A DNA stretch of 33,757 bases. Source: Sphingobacteriales bacterium (GTDB taxonomy: Bacteria > Bacteroidota > Bacteroidia > Chitinophagales > Chitinophagaceae). The position numbers and the translations under genes were made by a program. Positions 30,854-33,757 of the stretch are shown here, one piece after another. Under the pieces are notes generated by a model that searched no databases, was not told the origin of the DNA, and saw nothing but the letters and a program-made list of their open reading frames with translations. The stretch is from the NCBI GenBank assembly GCA_012270485.1, contig JAAXIF010000070.1, forward strand, positions 1 to 33,757. The letters run 5' to 3'. The first letter of the stretch is position 1, and every line of letters starts with the position of its first letter.

Positions 30854-32081
30854 TAAAAAGTTGACTAATAGTTTTTGCCAATGCCTCTGCCATTAATGGG
30901 GGTACAGCATTACCAATTTGTTTAAATGCGGCTGTACGACCACCTTCAAAGAAATAATTATCCGGGAAAGATTGTATTCTTGCCGCCTCACGGACAGATA
31001 TTGAGCGAATCTGTTTTAAATCAGGGTAAATATAATAATGCCCGTCTTTAGAGATGTGGGCTACCACGGTATGAGAATGTCCAAGTGGGTCAACAACTTT
31101 GTACCTGTCCAGAAATGCTTCTGTATTGTTATGGCTTTGTAATCGTTTAGGTAAATCGTTATATTTCAATCGCTCCTTTTTATTTAGCCACTTATCAATT
31201 GCAATTGAATAGATTTCTAGGTCTCTTTCGTTATGCTGTCTTGTAATATGTTGCGTTGTAAAGTCAATTCCATTCCTTGTTTCCATTGTCTGCTGGTAAG
31301 CATTAATCTTTTTGGTGTACTTCGCAATATTCATTTCCTGCCCAGGAATTAAGTCAGGCAGGTCTGCAAATAAATCTTTCTTTATTTGCCAATTATTTTC
31401 AATTATTTCAAGTTCAGGAAACTCAAATTTTGCTTTCCCTTTACGGCCAATAATTATTACTCGCCTTCTTCTTTGTAATACACCGTAATCTTTAGCGTTT
31501 AATACTTTGTAATCTGCTGAATACCCAATTTCTTCAAACAATGAAAGCATTTCATTCAGGTACTTTTTATTACCTGCTGTAAGTAATCCTAATACATTTT
31601 CAAAAACAAAGTATTTTGGTTTATATCGTACAAGAAATTCTGCATAATGCCTGAACAGATAATTTCTCTTGTCGCCACTCATTCTGTTAGGGTCACGGCT
31701 TCTACCAACTAATGAATAAGCCTGACAAGGCGGCCCTCCGATAATAACATCAACCTTTTTAGAGCCAAGCTGTCCGTCAATGTTTTCAAAAATGCTTTTG
31801 ATTGTTTTTTTTGTGATTTCGCTATTAATAACTGATAAAATATGCTCCTCTGGGATACTATTCCACAAATCATCCCTTGTAATTTCGCTTTTCAGATACG
31901 AATAGTATTTGCTGACTTTGTTATTATCATTCAAATAATGAAAAGCCAGTCTTGTTTTTAAAGTATCAGCAGCTTCTTTATTCATTTCAACATGAGCAAT
32001 AGGGTTGAAGCCTTCCCGAATAAATCCTTCTGAAAGTCCACCTGCTCCGGCAAAAAGGTCTATGTAATTGAGTTTACTCAT
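30843..32081 (-). CDS. dcm: DNA (cytosine-5) methyltransferase
   Basis: A 412-residue C5-cytosine methyltransferase that uses S-adenosylmethionine. Motif I is YIDLFAGAGGLSEGF (6-20). Motif IV, GGPPCQAYSLVG, carries the nucleophile Cys119; motif VI is FENVLGLL (Glu161); motif VIII is LQRRRRVIIIGRK; motif X is GNAVPPLMAEALAKTI. The target-recognition region lies at about 240-355, but the target sequence cannot be read from it. The ATG at 32081 is preferred to a TTG 15 nt upstream. As the first gene of the operon it probably protects host DNA from the downstream restriction components. It overlaps the ATPase gene by 11 nt. Confidence 0.95.
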   Translation of the reverse strand: MSKLNYIDLFAGAGGLSEGFIREGFNPIAHVEMNKEAADTLKTRLAFHYLNDNNKVSKYYSYLKSEITRDDLWNSIPEEHILSVINSEITKKTIKSIFENIDGQLGSKKVDVIIGGPPCQAYSLVGRSRDPNRMSGDKRNYLFRHYAEFLVRYKPKYFVFENVLGLLTAGNKKYLNEMLSLFEEIGYSADYKVLNAKDYGVLQRRRRVIIIGRKGKAKFEFPELEIIENNWQIKKDLFADLPDLIPGQEMNIAKYTKKINAYQQTMETRNGIDFTTQHITRQHNERDLEIYSIAIDKWLNKKERLKYNDLPKRLQSHNNTEAFLDRYKVVDPLGHSHTVVAHISKDGHYYIYPDLKQIRSISVREAARIQSFPDNYFFEGGRTAAFKQIGNAVPPLMAEALAKTISQLFNGK

Positions 32082-32450
32082 ACTTGTTAGTGCCAATAAT
32101 TTTTTAACTATGTCTATTTAATGTTCCTTTTTATGTCTCTTAAGCCACATTCAAAGATCATGAAATCTTTTTTACCCTCGATTTTACAGTCAGATAAGTT
32201 TTCATGTTTATTGTTGATCTTGTTAAGCCAAGATTGTTCTTTTTCGTCAAATCAAACTAGCTAGCGTTATCATGTTTGCATGAACAAAAACAGCTTAATA
32301 TTTTTATACATGCCGCCTTTCGTTGTATCTGTTCGCACAAAGATTTCGATTCTATTGTTCCTTCAATGAACGATACAATTTTCTCTATGGGGAGGGAAAA
32401 AAGTGGGGAACACTAATATAGTGTTTTTCCTATATGTTGGTATCTTTTCT
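32082..32450. other. Gene-free leader region upstream of dcm
   Basis: This AT-rich stretch holds no open frame with protein-like composition. The dcm operon promoter must lie here on the minus strand, but I find no exact TAnnTTTG near the start. A small hairpin AACACTA-ATA-TAGTGTT followed by T residues (32409-32428) lies at its right edge and has a terminator form on the plus strand. Confidence 0.6.
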
Positions 32451-32627
32451 TCGAAAAAGTTTCGAACAGGCTTCGGAGATCAGCCGTACCATCGACGCAC
32501 ATCCTTCGGTCTTTCTTCGAGGTTTCTTCGAGAGTTCTTCGAGACTTCTCGAAGGACTCCCGAAGCGGCTTCGAGAAGTCTCGAAGAAACCTCGAAGGAT
32601 GTGCGGTGATGGTACGGCTGTGATACG
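32451..32627. repeat. 17-unit, 11-nt period array with 49-bp stem
   Basis: An NCG trinucleotide, usually within CTTCGA, recurs every 11 nt at 17 positions from 32451 to 32625 (two intervals are 10). Within this, 32482-32619 folds into a stem with segments of 12, 13, 13 and 11 bp. The two bulges (32509-32519, 32533-32543) are both on the left arm and are each exactly one 11-nt unit. The loop is 14 nt (32555-32568). Short open frames crossing it look like repeat artefacts. Confidence 0.9.
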
Positions 32628-32630
32628 GAA

Positions 32631-32753
32631 AAAGTCAAAAGTCAAAAAATATTCACTTCTTTGTTTTAAGGCCATTACAGCCCTTTTGGTTCAAAAACAT
32701 ATAAATCCTTAGGAAAGAAAAGATCCTCGATTTTTCTTCGAGAAAACTACCCC
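32631..32753. repeat. Heptamer tract plus 83-nt cassette tail, copy 1
   Basis: Heptamers AAAAGTC lead to an 83-nt sequence (32671-32753) that begins GCC, has AGCCCTT early, and ends with AAGAAAAGATCCTCGATTTT, then TTCGAGAAAACTACCC. It matches 33236-33318 with similar order and equal length. The last 40 nt are the best conserved. Confidence 0.8.
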
Positions 32754-32775
32754 TTAAAATTGATTTTAATTAATA

Positions 32776-32890
32776 GGAGGGTGGTATGGGCCGCAGATTT
32801 TTTCCATGGAATCCTTTGGATATGATTTGTTATGATATACGCAGATGAACATCATAATCAATCATAAGGATCCGCGTCCCATCCTTCTCT
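32776..32890. repeat. Interspersed inverted repeat, CCGCAGATTTTT family, copy 3
   Basis: GGAGGGTGGTATGGGCCGCA opens the copy, and the far end AAGGATCCGCGTCCCATCC closes it, with CATAATCAATCATAA inside as in copies 1 and 2 near 10 kb. It is longer and more degenerate than those. It separates the two 11-nt-period cassettes. Confidence 0.75.
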
Positions 32891-32967
32891 CAATACGCAT
32901 TACAGTAAAACACCTACAATAACAAACACGTATATAAATCTGCCATCAAAAAATTCTCTCTTAACCC

Positions 32968-33155
32968 TCTCGTGACGATCATTCGACTTCATCGTGACCT
33001 CATCGCGACTCTCTCGTGACTAGTTCTTAACCCCCATCGTGACCCCATCGTGACCTCATCGTGACTTCATCGTGACCCTGTCCCGTCACTGTCTCGCTAC
33101 TGTCGTGACCTTATCGTGAGGTCATCGCGACTTATTCGTGAGGCAATCGTGAGGA
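32968..33155. repeat. Second 17-unit, 11-nt period array (CGTGAC)
   Basis: CGTGAC or a variant (CGCGAC, CGTGAG, CCGTCAC) occurs at 32971, 32982, 32993, 33004, 33015, 33026, 33038, 33049, 33060, 33071, 33084, 33095, 33104, 33115, 33126, 33137 and 33148. Most intervals are exactly 11 nt, and the three that are not nearly cancel out. A typical unit is CATCGTGACCC. It has the form of an iteron-like protein-binding array, but no protein is known for it. Confidence 0.92.
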
Positions 33156-33220
33156 GTGAGAGGTGAAAAGTGAAAGGTGAAAAGTGAGAGGTGATTTTTT
33201 TTGACTTTTGACTTTCAAAA
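33155..33220. repeat. Heptamer tract GTGAAAA / TTTTGAC
   Basis: Heptamers GTGAGAG, GTGAAAA, GTGAAAG, GTGAAAA, GTGAGAG run to about 33193, followed by TTTTGAC units. This corresponds in place to the AAAAGTC tract after the first array, but in the inverse sense. Confidence 0.8.
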
Positions 33221-33235
33221 AAAACGCATTATAAG

Positions 33236-33318
33236 CCGCATATAGCCCTTGAAATTTTCAACCTATCAAACACCTTAAAAAGAAAAGATCATCGATTTTT
33301 CTCTAGGAAAACTACCCT
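33236..33318. repeat. 83-nt cassette tail, copy 2
   Basis: This is the second copy of the 83-nt tail, with AGCCCTT, AAGAAAAGATCATCGATTTT and GGAAAACTACCC in the same order and the same total length as 32671-32753. In this copy the TTCGAG of copy 1 has become CTAGG. Confidence 0.8.
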
Positions 33319-33757
33319 AAGAAAGGGTGTTTGCAGGGAAGGGGTTGTTGTTGCATGGTTGCGTGAGTAATCCATGCTCCGGGTACTGTCCTTCCTGTTT
33401 ATATCTGTACCTCCTAAACCTTCCCCCTAATGATACCCCATATTCCCCCCTAGGATACTAAGGTCTATCCCTTATGATACGGTACTGTAGTCCTTATCTT
33501 TTTTAGCAAAATTTAGCAAAACGCAAAACCCACTAAAACCTTTAGCCCAAAGCCGCAAATTGTTTTCCTTACACAACAGGCACCTCAGTTTTTGCATAAC
33601 CACCTATACTCCATGAGCAACCCCTCCGGGGTTGGGAAATCAAAATCAATGTCTGGTTTCTACAATCTTTTACCCCTCCCGGGTATTCTTGGTCTAAGAA
33701 ACCTTGTTCCTTTTCTCTTGATCCTTGTCCCTTCTCCAAGGGAGTCCTTTGGACCTT
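33319..33757. other. Gene-free right end with small hairpins
   Basis: I see no gene in this stretch. It contains three small inverted repeats: CAACCCC-TCC-GGGGTTG (33618-33634), TACCC-CTCCC-GGGTA (33671-33685) and TCCCTT-CTCC-AAGGGA (33728-33743). They have the look of interspersed extragenic repeats. The window ends inside this region. Confidence 0.7.

Noticed and set aside
32403..32712. Three overlapping frames of 68-92 residues across the 11-nt array
   Set aside because: They exist on both strands because the TTCGA units lack stop codons in several frames. The translations are repeats of SSRLLE and RGFFE-like segments, and 11-nt periodicity is incompatible with a conserved protein repeat in one frame.
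32451..33155. Possible CRISPR array
   Set aside because: The periods are 11 nt with no spacers of 25-40 nt and no cas genes. The same reasoning excludes the 7- and 8-nt repeats.
33618..33743. Small GC-rich hairpins as terminators of an unseen gene
   Set aside because: They lack T-runs and have no gene next to them. They fit better as extragenic repeats.

Overview
The window looks like chromosome of a member of the Bacteroidota, most likely the family Chitinophagaceae. This rests on the gene families (DUF2851 protein, DUF2520 Rossmann protein, long signal peptidase I with an N-terminal membrane extension, topoisomerase I with a Lys/Ala tail and no visible zinc fingers), on three exact matches to the Bacteroidota -7 element TAnnTTTG just before well-supported starts, and on the general lack of Shine-Dalgarno sequences. 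I saw no tRNA, rRNA or CRISPR.

Positions 1-20185 are mostly core genes: a CarH/LitR-like MerR regulator, lepB, cytidine deaminase, O6-alkylguanine-DNA alkyltransferase, a CsaA-like tRNA-binding protein, OsmC, a SirB1-like transglutaminase-fold protein, a fatty acid desaturase, topA, an alpha/beta hydrolase, a DUF2520 protein, a 2Fe-2S ferredoxin with iscX, then kdsC, a UbiA prenyltransferase and maf, a DUF2851 protein, a second OsmC protein, an exported protein and lipA. A complete IS3-family element (14462-15881, 3-bp target duplication ACC) sits between the ubiA-like gene and maf. Almost every intergenic gap carries short tandem repeats of 7 or 8 nt, often as facing inverted arrays. In places these repeats supply start or stop codons.

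From 20186 the content becomes accessory. A three-gene HipBST-like toxin-antitoxin module (20436-21948) is followed by a 106-bp copy of the 3' end of lipA. Most of that copy's differences from the real gene are synonymous, so it looks like the remnant of a relative's lipA carried in with imported DNA. Next comes a tightly packed five-gene minus-strand operon (32081 down to 22542): DNA cytosine-5 methyltransferase, MORC/MutL-like GHKL ATPase, Z1-domain helicase-like ATPase, PD-(D/E)XK (DUF4420) protein and AIPR protein. This matches a class of predicted MORC-linked restriction-modification systems and is presumably an anti-phage island with the TA module beside it.

The last 1.7 kb (32082-33757) has no convincing gene but is highly structured. 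It holds two arrays of 17 units repeating every 11 nt, each followed by a heptamer tract and a related 83-nt sequence, so it reads as a duplicated non-coding cassette. The first array folds into a 49-bp stem whose two arms differ by exactly two 11-nt units. This cassette is the least explained and most unusual structure in the window.
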